Positions 15,001 to 27,267 of a stretch of DNA of 64,000 nucleotides are shown here, piece by piece. The notes under the pieces were generated by a model. That model was not told the DNA's origin. It saw only the letters and a program-made list of their open reading frames with translations, and did no database searches. The position numbers and the translations under genes are program-made. How positions within the stretch are numbered: position 1 is the stretch's first letter; each line of letters begins with the position of its first letter. The stretch is from assembly GCF_002775205.1 (NCBI RefSeq), contig NC_036464.1, positions 9,789,291-9,853,290 of the forward strand, in the 5' to 3' direction. The DNA comes from Xiphophorus maculatus. Taxonomy: Eukaryota > Chordata > Actinopteri > Cyprinodontiformes > Poeciliidae.

Positions 15001-18000
15001 TTAAATAAGGGTAGAAATTTACATTCAAAATATGTTATATAAAATTTACTTTAAAAGTCTCAAACAATAAAACAAAAGTCATAAAAGGTCAAAATATTGA
15101 TGCGTGCCTCTGAATAATAATAAAAACTAATATACCTTATTTCCATAGTGGCTCGTGGCAATAGTGGCACATGGCCTCTGTCAGTCTTTCTCCAGCTATG
15201 CATCCAAATTAAATTTCAGCACATTAATATTAAACCTTCAAATCCCTCAAGAAACAACAGACCAGTAGAGTAGAAAAATAATACAAACTTCGTTCTAAAA
15301 ATGAGGGGAACAACAAACTGAACTCTGAGCAGGTAAATATTCAAATATAGTCGGTTTTCTATAAAATGCTCACCAAAGAAACACATGATCAAAGTTCGCC
15401 TAGCTTTTATACTTCAAAAACAAAATCCTACCAAGTATTGTTGGTCTTCTAGTGCAAATTTTCAATACACTTGAAGTAAGGCAAGAATAACTTATTAGGA
15501 ACTTTTCTGCAAGATATGGGAACTTGTTTTAAGAAAATAATTCCTTGATATTGATGGAAAAAGTAGTAGTTCCACTGACAGATTATTTCACTTATATCAA
15601 GAAATATTTCTCATATTAGAAGTCAGAAAGTTATATTTGCACTAGAAATCGACAAGACACCTGGTAATTTTTTGTTTTGTTTTTGCAGCAGTCTGCACTT
15701 TCTGTTCCTACATTCTACAAACTTTGTATTTACATTTAAGTGAAACATTTTTTCAAAACTTGATGCATTAAAGTGATAAAGTCAGTATTTTCCTAACTGT
15801 GTATGCTTTCTGTCTGTACGCAGGAAGTTCTGGATCTGGAGAGGAGTCTGGGTGGAGTTTTACTAGAAGACCCGAAGCCGCTGTTCTTCAAAGACAGCTA
15901 CCACAACCTCCGCCTGTCCATCCACGACATTCCTCACAATCACTGGAGGAGCAAACTTCTGGCCAAGTACCAGGTGCTTCACGAAAACATTCTGCATTCA
16001 TTTTAGATCATTTCTTTATGAGACAAATGAAGTTCTTTCATTTGATTTTGCAACTAAAAAGTTATTTGTACGTCTAAACTGATTCTTCCTGTGCAGAAGA
16101 AATGGTTTCTTTTTTGTTAATAAAAAAAGTCTATGAAAAACAGTTAAATGTTAATGATTAAAAATTGTACAAAAGCAAAAAGCACTGATTGGAAATTTTG
16201 TGTGCAAATATTAAATCTGAAGAGTTTTTCTTATCAGAGAAAATATTCTGTGGGGCATCTTTCAGTGCTGCTGTAAACATTGTGCCTCTCCACTGACTAG
16301 ATACTGCAGAAATAAGATTACAGTCTGAATATGTTCCAGAAAAAACAAACAGGAAAGCTGATAGCGGTCCTAATTTATGGGCTTTGTGCGCTTGAAATAA
16401 ATCGCAAGCAGACAGTTGTAGGAAACATATGCTCCTTGAATAGAAACCAGATGCTCCTATGGATGATTCTGTGCTGAAGGTTTTAAACATGCTTCTTTGC
16501 GCGACAGGAGATCCCTTTCTATCACATTTGGAGCGGCAGCCAGAGACCTTTACACTGCACCTTCAGCCTGGAGCGAGCCAGCCTGGCCGTGTCGCAGCTC
16601 GCCTGCAAGATCTGCGTCCGGCAGGTGGAAGGGGAGGGACAGATATTCCAGCTGCACACGGACATCCAGGAGGTAACCTTTACAACTCAGATCCTCAGCT
16701 GCACTGACGCTCACGTGTTTGCACCACGGTTAATCTGAACTCCTCTGTCAAAACAGACTCTCCCACCTCACTCACCACTCCCGTCGGGAAGCACCTGCCT
16801 GCCTTCCTCTCAGGTGGGACCGTATGCCTTTCGTCTGCCCGACTCCATCCGACAGAAGATCTGCGCCAGCTTGGATGCGCCCAGCGCTCGAGGGTGCGAC
16901 TGGAGACTTCTGGCTCGCAGTCTGGGCTTTGACAGGTCAGATCCATCGCACATGTCCATGTCTGGGTGAGATGGTTTATATACGATGGATATTTGCTGTC
17001 AAGATAAAGTTTCACCAGCAGTTTGGAAGGAAGGAAAATAAATCTGTGTAAAGACTTTTCCATCTCAAAAATGGCATAAAAATCAAAGCAGCAAAGTCAC
17101 AGAGCTCTGCGTATAAACTACATTTGCGCAAACCATATTTTGTGCAGCTATCTAATTTTCAAACTAAAATAAAGCACACAGTTATTAATGTTAATGAAAA
17201 TCATTTCACATAGAGAGGGCTACAAACTAGATTCCTTTCCAGCATAATCTAATGTTGTTCTTTTTGTTATGAGAACAGTCGTTGTCAGGACATTAAGCTC
17301 TCTGTTCAAAGCTATTTTCCTCAACTCTTTAATCCAGGTTGCATCTTCTCTGAATGGGACTGAAGAGGGGAACAGTTGCAACCTGTCTAAAAAAAATAGA
17401 GCCAATTTTTGTTTATCTGCTGGATTTGATGAGTGTGTTTGTGCCTGTATGTCTTGAGTGTAATCTGCATTGTAAATCTGGTTTAGAAATTAAATGCATA
17501 ATGTGTGAAACATCTGTGGACAACTGGCATTACTTAGTTTTACTTTAGTAGGCTACGTGCTCTCAGGACGAATAAAAATGATGTTCAATATAAAAACCTC
17601 AAGCTGCAGCGATTTATGTCCATCTGTTGTACACTATATGGACTCTGGGCTCCTTTTACTGCATCAGTGGCAAGAAGGTGATCAGCCTGTGGCTCTGCCT
17701 AGCTATTGAGGAAATCCTGATTGCTTTGACAGGACATGTTCAAAGTTCTGTTTGGGAATATCCAATAAATTATTCCAGTAAAATAGTGTTTAAAACATCT
17801 TTAAACTTTCCCAGAGAAACCAAAGCATTCTGATTTAGTTTTTCCTAAAAATGACCAACATAACAGGATGCAATCCTATCAAGTTCAGAAAAACAAAATT
17901 GTGTAGTTTTTCCTTCCACTCAATTTTCTGATCCTGGAACAGCCTGTGTCTCTTTCAATGACCTTGTTGTGTTGTGCTCTCTCGTGGAGTTTTTTATTGA

Positions 18001-18530
18001 CTGTATTCTGGACAACTGTTATGTTTACTGTCTTCTCTATGTTTGTTTTGATCATAATGTAACATTTCTGTATTTAAAAAAAGTTCTGTTGCAACTTTTC
18101 TGAGAAGCAGATTTACATTTTTTTTCATAACCCACAATCATTGAAGTGTACCTGGATATTATAGATGGTAACATTTGAATTGTCACCATCTAAAAGTTAT
18201 GCATCTGTGTTTGTACTTAAATTTCCAAAGACGTAAGAAATGTCTAAACCTGTGATTTATTTTTTTTTTAAAGATAGAACAGGAGTTATAATTGTTACTG
18301 TTATGATGTTTTTAGAAATTAAGTTTGCGTGTCTTCTCTCAACATGTCCTCTCCTCTGTCGCAGGTATTTGAACTACTTTGCCACAAAGCCCAGCCCCAC
18401 AGGTGTTCTGCTGGACTTATGGGAAGCGTGTCACCAAGGTGACGCAGATCTGGTCTCTCTGGCGACGGCTCTGGAGGAGATGGGCAAAAGTGAAGTGCTG
18501 GTTGTCATGACAACAGATGGGGATTGTTGA
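1..18530 (+). CDS. unc5b: unc5b, netrin receptor (5'-truncated by window)
   Basis: Single-pass dependence receptor for netrins: repulsive axon and vessel guidance, and apoptosis when unliganded. Coding exons read by eye: 3-129, 1241-1408, 3035-3199, 10126-10320, 11410-11772, 11856-11943, 12196-12370, 12453-12692, 15824-15973, 16508-16672, 16757-16935, 18365-18530; phases agree throughout and give 726 residues plus stop. Domains in order: end of Ig-C2 ([13 protein letters not shown]), two TSP1 repeats ([20 protein letters not shown] with WRSREC), transmembrane exon, cytoplasmic linker, ZU5 ([20 protein letters not shown]), UPA, and death domain ending in [15 protein letters not shown]. The ending and the juxtamembrane DITDSS resemble human UNC5B rather than its paralogs, and slc29a3 lies next door as in human. 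Signal peptide, first Ig and half of the second lie upstream of the window. Only the overall exon joins are inference; the domain calls are strong. Confidence 0.96.
430..1190 (-). mobile_element. Decayed Tc1-like transposase remnant in unc5b intron
   Basis: On the minus strand, fragments such as [13 protein letters not shown] resemble the transposase motif usually read as HGGGSVMVWG. The text around 690-800 and 1100-1180 matches the antisense of a common fish Tc1-like family. Frameshifts and stops abolish function. Its end lies about 50 bp before the first TSP1 exon. Confidence 0.7.
1409..3034 (+). other. unc5b: unc5b intron between the TSP1 exons
   Basis: Very AT-rich intron (strongest at 1740-2900). 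A TGAGCCACTC near-palindrome (2221-2250) is the only local structure seen. I find no exon or classifiable transposon. Confidence 0.6.
3945..4180. repeat. SINE or L2-type LINE tail remnant
   Basis: The segment has the recognisable order of a common teleost retroposon tail: a TTTATTTTTATATGG-like start, a 'cttcacaagacaaacag' stretch, then 'gaagaaacctccagcagagcc' and 'gtgagcgactatctgcc'. It is diverged; family assignment is from memory. Confidence 0.45.
4385..5035 (-). mobile_element. Decayed DNA-transposon remnant (Tc1-like, antisense)
   Basis: Antisense text here resembles the back half of a fish DNA transposon consensus (for example 'tttggcagtaataaggctgtgagggtcttc' and 'atcactggttttgcccatcgtgagacg' as split fragments). 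No intact frame; termini are not resolved. Confidence 0.4.
7329..7410 (+). repeat. (ATCC)n microsatellite
   Basis: Tandem CATC/ATCC tetranucleotide of about 17-18 units with a few interruptions at both ends, within an unc5b intron. It produces the meaningless SIHPSIHP peptide in one frame. Confidence 0.95.
8474..8543 (+). repeat. Short tandem duplication
   Basis: The phrase AACAGGTCTTTCTAGTTAT occurs twice, with a partial third copy (AACAGGTCTCTCTGG) between, in intron sequence. No known element recognised. Confidence 0.6.
10126..10320 (+). other. unc5b: unc5b transmembrane exon with caspase-type site
   Basis: This 195-nt exon (phase 1 in, phase 1 out) encodes the hydrophobic segment [20 protein letters not shown], a basic stop-transfer run (YRRRCRH), and then [13 protein letters not shown] fits a caspase DxxD site and occupies the juxtamembrane place where mammalian UNC5B is known to be cut. 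Because the exon is symmetric, skipping it would keep frame and give a secreted receptor; a human isoform lacking the transmembrane exon is known. A Tc1-like remnant begins about 33 bp after the donor. Confidence 0.85.
10353..11061. mobile_element. Tc1-like element remnant in unc5b intron
   Basis: The right end (about 10955-11061) reads, reversed, as the terminal repeat AGTGCCTTTCAAAAGTATT followed by the usual internal text of the fish Tc1-like family; the left end has an eroded 'gaagtattcacacac'. An internal 'atctgaaaagtgtggcatgc' also belongs to that family. No transposase frame remains. Confidence 0.6.
12693..15823 (+). other. unc5b: unc5b intron within the ZU5-UPA region
   Basis: About 3.1 kb with no supportable exon. 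It includes a hAT-like MITE (14655-14860) and otherwise AT-rich unclassified sequence. Confidence 0.6.
14655..14860. mobile_element. hAT-like MITE
   Basis: The ends are imperfect inverted repeats: AACTCCAGTTCTTGAGAGCT near the left end and TTCCTCAAGGACTGGAGT near the right. The internal 'ctgcaagctttaggtgtgtc' matches a widespread fish non-autonomous family, apparently the same as the MITEs at 43410 and 48976. Confidence 0.6.
16936..18364 (+). other. unc5b: Last unc5b intron
   Basis: Splits the death domain. AT-rich, with no exon or repeat I can classify. Confidence 0.6.
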
Positions 18531-21500
18531 TTGACCAAGATACACAAGACCAAGCAAGACATTTTTGGACTTTTGTTTCGGGGGGAGCAGGAGGGGGATT
18601 TATTTCCACCGCAGTGATGAAAATGAGAATCCTTGCCTATGAATATGCACACGCTGACACAGATCTTTCATCAGCAGAGCGTTTCGGTTGTACTACCCAC
18701 TCTTTTGCTGAGTCCTGACCAGCCATTGTAGCTGCATATGAACCATAGCCCGTCCCCATGTGTGCCGTCCAACTGCCAGCCTGATTCAGCCTCAGCTCTC
18801 CAAAGCAATATTGGATTTGCAAGATGGAAAACCATTCTGGGCGCACCAACTTGAACAAATGCTGCAAAGTCTACCAAGATTGTGATGTAACGTGTTATTA
18901 AGTGCTGAAAATTACATTATTCTTACATATTTAATAACATTGTTTTAAATTAAGCTACAGAAATCCATTTAGTCAACACGCAGTTAACTGCTGACATGGG
19001 ATTATTTCAGTAGCAGCATGGAAGTGCATGATTTAATGATTCAACACCATCTCATCTCATGGTACAGGGTTTTGTTTTCTTCATTCTTATTCAGAGTAGG
19101 CTGTGAATGACAGGCTGCACCAACCTGCCTGCAGCCTTACACACACACACGCACGCGCGCTCTCCAAAATACACACATGGAGAAAGTGGTCGTTAATCGA
19201 CTCGGAAACAGGCAGGCGAAGAATTCTCGTCTTATGGACAGATAAGAATCGGATCCTAAAGGTTTCAGTCATATTGCTTCTGGCTGAAAAGGGGAGTAAA
19301 AAAAGGGTCTGCCTCTCCTTAACGGTGGGAGATTAAATTGCAAAGTTTGTTTCAGGATTGGCAGATAACTAGACTGACTCTTTTTATTGTCCCAACAAAC
19401 GCCTCAAAGCCTTGGCATATCGCTCCGACTCACAGGGGTGTTTCTCTTTCATGTTTTCTTATGTTCCTCCATCGCTCTGCTGCGCTCCCTATCTGCCGAG
19501 AATAAACTGAATCATCCTTTAAAAGTTTCCTTTGGGGAACGCTTTTTAATTTATTATCCATATTTGTGGATTGCATTTTTTTTCATTCTTACTGACAGAG
19601 TTATCATATAGGACCTGTTTTACCATTTGTGCTTCTTTAGGCTACCGAGCTGCTCTTGATTATTGTATTTTCATTCTACAGCGAAGTGAATAGATGGTGG
19701 TTATTGGTAGGAAAAAATAATTATATTTTTTATTTTGTGCACCGATTCAAGATGTTAATATTTCCAGTGCCTTGCAAAAGTATAAACACCCACTGAATTT
19801 TTTCCACATTTTCCCAGCTCAAGATGGATTGTTTTCAAAAGTTTTAACACATACAAATTTGTACAATTGTGCCATGCATCTGTGCTCTTTACTCTGATTC
19901 TCCTCAATAAAATCCAGCACATTGTTCAAATCGACCACAATTCGGCTTTCTAACTAACTGGGAGGCCAGGCAAGGAGAGGCAGCCAACATGCCCAGGTTA
20001 ACTTGGGAGGAGCTACACAGATCCTCTGCTCAGGTGGGACAATAAGTTCACAGAAAACCATATTTTATGGGTGAGGAACAAATGAAAGGCATTTTGGATA
20101 GAAACTTATGAAAAATCCCATTAAAATTTTGTCACAAACCATGTAGCAAACAAGTAAAATGAGATTATTTTGGTCAGATATGGAAAACTCTGTGGCAGAA
20201 AATGAATGCTGCACATCCCACCATGCCCATGATGGAACATGGTGGTGGCAGCATCATTCTATGGGGATGGTTTTCTTCAGCATGACCAGAAAACTGGTCA
20301 GAGTGGATTGGAAGATGGATCTTTTAGCAACTAACCCTTAACATAACACCAGAGCTGGTTTAGAGTTAAAACTTACTCAAGTGTTAGACTGGCCCAGTCA
20401 AAGTCCACACCCAGATCCAAAGATTTTAAAAGAGATGTTCACAAATGCTGTCTGTTTAACCTAACTTGGCTTTAGCTATTCTGCACAGAAGAGTGGGCAA
20501 ATATTCCAGTTTGTAGATGTGCAGAGCTGGTTGAGACTTCCAAACAAGTTGTAAAAACCCTTGAAAATCATATGTCATTTTTGTTATTCTTCACTATAAT
20601 GTCTATAAGACATAATTCCCAATACAATATACTGATGTCTATGGTTTTTACATGACAAAATTGGGGATCGTTCAAGGTGTATGAGTACTTTTGCGAGGCA
20701 TCATAATATATAGGACCCTTGCTTTTCTGCGTCTGAAAAAGAGACGATTATAGAATAAATTAGCCTTACCTGAAATCAATTTGGCAGCAAGGGACCATAT
20801 ATGTTAATTTACCGCAACACAAGCTTAATTATGTCTTGTAAGACATTCTATCCTCCTTTATCTCACAGTGATGGCTTATTGACGATCTTTCTCCTGAGCT
20901 GCCTGCTCTGTGGTTAGGCTCCTCGAGCCATTTGTATTATCATTATTGATCGATCAGTTATTGTTAGATGAGAAAATGAAATTTCATCCTCCACAGATTT
21001 AGTTTTTTCCTTTCTGTTTTGTGTCTCCAAGAAAGGAGAAGCAAGTGTTTATAGTTCTAAAAAGACAGAAACCAAAACAGCGCCAGTATCCCTCCTCTTC
21101 AGCTGTGAGTCATGCAACTGTTTTGTGTGAATGAAGTGAGCGTGCGTGAGTAAATGCATTTGTGGGGGCAGATTGATGTTCACAAACAAAAAAATGTATA
21201 CATCATTTGGAGCTGTCATTTCTCTCTGTAAGTGCTATGCAAGTACAAAGGAAAAGTGAAGCATTTCCAACTTCTTTTGTTTCCTCCAAGAGTATTTCTA
21301 TTTTTACAGATCACAGCATTCATAGGGTTTTTGATTTTTGTATCCTGAAGTGGTCTAATGGTGATTTAGTTTTCTTCTTTTTGGGGGGGGATGCTAATCT
21401 TGCTCAAAGATTTCTCCATCTGGACTGGAAGAGTTGGATCACTCACCTCACCGAGGATGCCATAAATGACGAAAAACAAAAAACAGAGTGGTGCAACGGG

Positions 21501-21905
21501 CTCAGGACGAGCCGTGGCTTACATGGTGAGGCCATGCCCTGCAGGTCTTTACCAGACTGCAGTCGGTTCAGTGAGCACCACGGGATGTTTCTCTTTTCAC
21601 CATTCTTGTTGCAGAAACCTCCTTGCTGATGACTATACAGTGTTTTTTGCGTGCAGATCTCTCTGTGTCCGCTGGATTGTTGGCCATAATCGCTGGAGTT
21701 GCTAAAGCTGAACGTGATTGGTCGGCTCACTTGAAGGAGACAAACTCTGCCTTTGTTCAAATATTCAGACATTTTTACAGAAACTCTAAATGGGTTCAGT
21801 GACATTATTTTGTCTCTGTGAAGTACCAATTGTAAATACCTGTCTAGCCTTCTTACTTGTAACTAAATATAATTTTTATGCAATAAATTATATTTCTTAG
21901 ATTAA
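18531..21905 (+). other. unc5b: putative unc5b 3' UTR
   Basis: No coding gene is seen after the unc5b stop. The first clean poly(A) signal in a plausible setting is AATAAA near 21881, so the 3' UTR may run about 3.4 kb; earlier AATAAA at about 19500 is an alternative. The stretch contains a short CA/CG-rich run (19140-19165), a decayed Tc1-like element (19765-20702) and several chance ORFs. The end is inferred, not shown. Confidence 0.45.
19765..20702 (+). mobile_element. Decayed Tc1-like transposon in unc5b 3' region
   Basis: Both ends are visible: CAGTGCCTTGCAAAAGTAT at the left and GAGTACTTTTGCGAGGCAT at the right, an inverted pair. Internal text at 20220-20300 encodes the remains of the GGGSI transposase motif ('catggtggtggcagcatcat'). 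Stops and frameshifts make it inactive. Confidence 0.8.
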
Positions 21906-22539
21906 CATGGATATGTGTTTTGTTCTTTTTTTCTTTAATTCCATCATATCTCACTGTTATGAAGTCAAATAATGCATTAGAAAAATCCCTTAGAATGCTT
22001 CTCAAATGGTTCTATTGGACAAAATGTCTCCTAAATGGCATCTATTGCGTCAATTACACCCCATTTTAACTGAAAATGTGAAGGAGCTCAACCTGCACCA
22101 CTTTGCTTCACACCTCGCCGACAAATTCCCTTTAGGTCCATTTAGCTTCGAAGGCTTTTAACAGGCAGGCCGACGGGTCCTCACATTAACAGGTCTTGGA
22201 GACACTAATAGTGCCCTTCAAGGAATGACTTGGGCATTTACATCAAGGGTTCTAACCTCAGTTCTTTTATGACTGCAGCCGGTGTGGGGAATTGTTGGAT
22301 TATTCCATTTAGTCAGAAATAAATATCCCATTTTTACTGATTGTGCACCTGGATGTGGCCTCAAAGCTTAGCAACACTTGGCACTTGTTGTATTAATTAT
22401 TTCACTGCTAATTGGGAACTGACTTGACAGGCAATGCACAAATGAAGCGGATCTTTAGTAATGTCTAAAACGCTGCCTTCAATCTTCACACAACTTAATC
22501 ATTTGAAGTGAAAATACAGAGTTACAAACCTGCTGCATG

Positions 22540-23275
22540 TATGGTGCTGTGAAAACGTATTTGCCTGCTTAAAGATTTCTTCTTTGTATCAAAATTTTAT
22601 ATTTTAAATCATTTAAAAATATCAGGCAAAGATAAGTAAAGACAAATGATTATTTAATTTATTAAACGGGACTAAAGACATCGAAGCCAACTTCAACCTA
22701 TGTGAAAAACTCTGGCAATGAGATTTTCACTTTAGAGTGGAGAAATTTTGTCTCACTCCTCTTTCCACAATTGTTTTGATTTAGCTTAATTAGAAGGTTT
22801 CCAAGCAACAAGCCTGTTTAAGGCTATGCCATGGTATTTTAACAGATTCATGTCCAGACTTTGACCAGAAGACAGAACTATGATTCTGGGAGTTTTCCTT
22901 TTCTTTTTAGCAAGTTGACATTCGGAGGTCAACTTGCTGGTGTGTTGCGGATTGTTGTCCTGTTGCATAACCCAAATGTGCCTGAGTGTAAGGTCGCAAA
23001 ATGATGGACAAACTGTCAGCATGTCCTGTTAAAGACAGAAATGTATTATTTCAGCAATTACTGTAGGTCATCTATGTCCAGAAGCAACAATGCAGCCCCA
23101 AAATATTACATTACCGACATGTTTGACTTAGATTTCATGTTATTTTTCCTTACACCAGATGTAACACAACAAACAACGTATAAATGGTTCCTCTATTGTC
23201 TCGTCAGTCCAGGGAAATGCTCTCAAAAGTCTTGGGGGTCATCAATAACGACTTTGTGTGATGTTCTTTACTAAG
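22540..23275 (-). mobile_element. Decayed Tc1-like transposon
   Basis: The left end GGTGCTGTGAAAACGTATTT resembles the fish family that starts CAGTGCTGTGAAAAAGTATT. The body keeps phrases of that family in antisense order, such as 'ggtcaacttgctggtgtgtt', 'ctgttgcataaccc' and 'aaaagtcttgggggtcatc'. No coding frame survives. Confidence 0.7.
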
Positions 23276-24414
23276 TTTCTTTTTTGTTGTTGAATCATGG
23301 CATGATTTGAGTGCTGTATTACAACATTATAACAGGGGTTCTCGAACTGAGAAGAAAAATTAAGGTGTGGTACAGTGTGAAACTCTTATGGTGTCATAAT
23401 CCTGAGTAAATGCACTGCAGTGATCCTTGTAATCACACCAACATTTAAAATAACATTGTGTGACATGATCTGTAGAACCCAACATCAGGAAAGAGACAGG
23501 CAAAATTATGCTGGAGGGGAAAATTTCACTATTAAACTAGAAACACAAGATGAGCAAACAAATGACTCCAACTATGAATGAATGAACTAAGGAGGTATAA
23601 ATACTTAAAACAGATGATTAAACAGGTGATTAAATACTGAAAACAGAAAAAACTATGGGAGGCTGATTACACAGAAAACATATATAGAGAGAAATATCTA
23701 AACATCAGGAAGCTTTAAGAAATAACCCAAAATATCCCAAAATAACTCAAAACAAGAATCTGAACACAGAATTCATCAAACATGGAAAACCAAATTTCTC
23801 CACATGATGACTGCTTTTATTCGAACCCCATAAGCAACATTTCTTCCAATTTTTCCAGCTGACATTTAGGGTGTATATAAAATAAAGTTCCCTATTAATA
23901 ATTTAGAAAGGAGCCAGTTTTAACACTCTCCTTTTTAAATTTTGACAGATTTGATCTTGTTATTTCCATTATTTTCACCAGAAGAAAGGAGTCTACAGAT
24001 TTTCTTTTCCAGCAGCAAAGCAGGCCATCTCTTGTGACTTGTGCGCCTGAAACATCCAGCCTCGTTTCTTCTAATAGGACCAGAATGACCGGACAAACTG
24101 TCCGACAGCGCCATCTTCTGGTTCATATGACCTAGCGAATCCTAATTTATTATTATTTTTTAATGAATTCCAAAACTGAATCTTCAAAAACAACAGAAAG
24201 TGAAATTATTAGCACTTTAATAGTAACAGGTTCACTTTCAGGTTTCAGTTACAGTTTTTGTGTTAATAACAGTTTACTCATATCATGAACTGAAAAGGTC
24301 CAAATCCTGTTGTGATACCGTTTTAAAAGTCTATCAAACAGAGTAACTGGTAAACTTGGTATTAATTCAGCCCCTACTTATTATAAGAAGTTAGAGAACC
24401 ACTATTCTAAGATG

Positions 24415-25520
24415 TGTTTTATTTATTTATTTATTATTGAAAAGTACATTTCAGTAACTCTTAAAATTTCAATGTATATAAAACATATTCATTAAGCACA
24501 GAGTAAAATATTTTAAGTTTTACCTACAATATATCACAGGTGTAACTCGCAGTTAATAAAAATAAAAAAATCTGTTTTTCAGAAAATTGGAATATTTCAT
24601 CAGACCAATAATAAAAGGATTTATGACAGAGAAATGTCAACCCGCTGAAAAGTAAGTCCTCTTGCATGAATTATTGCATCAATGTCACATGGGATGAAGG
24701 AGATCAGCTGGTGGTCTGCTGAAGTGTAATGGAAACCCAGGTTGCTTTAAAAGCAATCTGGGTCATCTGATTGTACAGACTGCTTTCACTTAGGGCTCTC
24801 TTGAAAATTATCCATAGAAAATATCAGTATTATTACCTTTGACAATGTGGCTTGGTACCAAGTCCTACTGGAAAATAAATTCAACATCATTGAGGTTGTC
24901 AGCAGACGGTAGCAGGAAGTTTTCTATAATTTCTTGGTTTTCCACAGTATTGACTTTTGACCAAATAAAACACAGTGGACTGACCAGCAGATAACATATC
25001 AAACTTTACAGTAGACTTCAGCAACTTGTCCTTCTTGGAAATGTTTCAATTGGTTCAAAATGAGAGATATACAACCCATTTGGGTTTTTGTTACCTGGAT
25101 TTGGAACAATCATTCAGAGTTAACCTCCTGTAATTGTGGGCCCCTCGTGGACAAACGTGGATAATCAAAGTATGTTTTACAACTGATGACACAGATGGGG
25201 CCCACCTGGTCCAACTATATGGGTCGTACTTGGGCAAATGCAAGTTAAACTCGTAAAATATGTCTTCCCCCATATGGGTACTGCAGTTGCACTACCCGTC
25301 TTGACTGATTCACAATCTTCCCAAATAATCTGCTGCCTACTTCTTTAGCAATTACCTTTGGTGCCCAACTTGTCAAGAGTGTCAATACTGGTCGCAATTT
25401 CTGAAAAGCTAATGAAGAGGTATAATCATCAAAATCATTTTAATATATTACTTTTTGTTATAAATCCATATAATATATGAGTTTCACTCTTTGAATTGAA
25501 TTACTGAATTTAAAAATGTC
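24415..25520. mobile_element. Decayed Tc1-like transposon
   Basis: Internal phrases 'cagaaaattggaatatttcatcagacc' (in parts) and 'ttttgaccaaataaaacacagtgga' resemble a common fish Tc1-like family; the right end 'gagtttcactctttgaattgaatt' fits its inverted terminal region. The same family as the element in psap intron 7. Confidence 0.55.
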
Positions 25521-25780
25521 TTTTTAGTGCAGTACTGAAATGCAGCTGCAAAATTTAACTAAAGTTGTACTTTTATTGTAAAACGCTGGTGCTTTTCACA
25601 ATAAAAGCAGCAGATTTTACTTTTACGACGCACTTACAAATAAAAATAAGTCCCTCTTTAAACATTTTCATATGATGTTTCGGTTTCCCATATTATGCAA
25701 ACAGTTCTGAAAATAAATTTTGCTATTTTAAAGTGGTTTTTTTGTATTGTTTTTGTTAGTTTTTGTTTTCTAACTCTTAG

Positions 25781-25800
25781 AACCGGAAGTGGAGTTGTGC
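25781..25800 (+). promoter_or_regulatory. slc29a3: slc29a3 promoter with ETS-type site
   Basis: AACCGGAAGTGG just before the inferred first exon is a strong ETS/GABP core, typical of TATA-less housekeeping promoters. The transcription start is inferred from the exon below. Confidence 0.5.
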
Positions 25801-25945
25801 TAATGATTGCCGCTGTTAAAAATCCCAGCTCGAAAATCTGTTAGAAAGTTAGTCAGCTGACCAGAGAAAGACCTTTGCTTGCCAAATGAAGTTTTGTTTG
25901 CTGAGAAGACCTTCAGGTTTAAGCTTCGGAGTCTTCAGGGATGAG
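25801..25945 (+). other. slc29a3: slc29a3 5' non-coding exon 1 (inferred)
   Basis: Ends at a clear donor (GATGAG|GTACGT, 25946). It joins to the acceptor at 27210 (CTGCCTCAG). It holds an upstream ATG at 25886 that stays open across the junction and stops at 27241-27243. Confidence 0.5.
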
Positions 25946-26924
25946 GTACGTCTCGAAATACATTTTATTTACTAGTAACAACATTTAGCAAGGCTCGGGT
26001 TAGCTAGCTTTGTTTGTAGCTTTTACTGTTTACCCTTTTTAATTATTCCCACCACACAAATTGAAACTTTGTCAAATTCAGCAAATTAAAACAGTGTACT
26101 GGAACATAAACAAGAAAAAGTACTCGGTGATATCATATTTTCTTTAAGGAAATATGTCGCTGTTATGTGATCTTTGACTAATAGTTTTTATGGCATTAGT
26201 ATCATGTGAATATTAGTTCCTCTTTCTCACCCCCTAAATTGCAAAATCAGCTTTTACTTTAGTATAACAATAGTCAAAGTTTTTATCACATTAAAGGGAA
26301 AACATGTTTTAATACATTTTCTGACGAATTTCTGCAGCATTCTGATCATGCAGGAGCATCCGGTCAGCATTTTGCAGAAACACTGAAGAGGTGTGAGGAA
26401 ATTAAGGCTTTTGATTGAAGTCGGACTAATGAGTCAAACAATCGCATGCCTGACAAACACGGGATGTGAGAAACGTTTGTCTGGTGGAGGATTTGACTCC
26501 GATTAAATTGGCAGATCATGACTCGAGTTACCAAAGAGAGAGACTGATCCAGGTCTGTGGGAGAGAAGTGGCACACTGATTTAACTGAAGTGATGACTCT
26601 AATAATAGTGGGGTGGTGACAGTGCTGATAAAGCTACTCTACATGATGGTTTTGCATGCAGAGCCACTTAAAAGTATTTTCTCTAATGGCCTTTATTACA
26701 AGATGACGTTGGTTGTCAATTGGCCCTTCTATAAATAAACTGAGATGATTTAAAATCAGAATGTTTATGCTCTCTTGAACTTTTCAACAACAAAAAAAAA
26801 CGAAGTCATGTTCAAAAGTACAAACTGTGCTACATTTTCTTCAGATCATCATCATCCTGTCCACTCTTCTCTATTACTGCAGTAGAAAAGTGATCTGCTT
26901 TACTTCAGTAGGCAGTTGGGCTCT

Positions 26925-27058
26925 GTTTGTTGTTTTTTGTTGTGCTGATTTGTGTTGGTCTATCACAAATTCCCAATAAAATACACTGAAATTTGTGGAT
27001 GTAATATGACAAAATGTGGAAAAGTTAAAGAGGCATGAATAATTTTGCAAGGTAATAT
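26925..27058 (+). mobile_element. 3' end of a Tc1-like element
   Basis: Contains 'tgtgttggtctatcac', 'caataaaatacactgaaatt' and the terminal 'gaataattttgcaagg', in the order seen at the 3' end of the fish Tc1-like family that begins CAGTGCCTTGCAAAAGTATT. The other end is absent. Confidence 0.65.
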
Positions 27059-27267
27059 AAAACAACAACATAGGGAAATTGTTGAGTGAGATTTTTAAAG
27101 GGATTTTAAACTCTTCAGCTCTTGTTGAAATCTCATTCTTACTGCAGTCACGTTATCTTCAGAATGACTCGAGTAATACTTTCTTCTTCTTCTCTCCTTT
27201 CCTGCCTCAGCCTGCCCTCTTCTCCCTTGTCTTCACCCTCTGAGTACCCTGGATCCTGCCTGTGAAG

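Larger units (their letters stand above)
21906..25780. other. unc5b - slc29a3 intergenic region
   Basis: No gene is supported. It contains two decayed Tc1-like elements (22540-23275 and 24415-25520). The segment 22040-22530 looks single-copy and less AT-rich than its flanks. The rest is AT-rich and unclassified. Confidence 0.55.
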
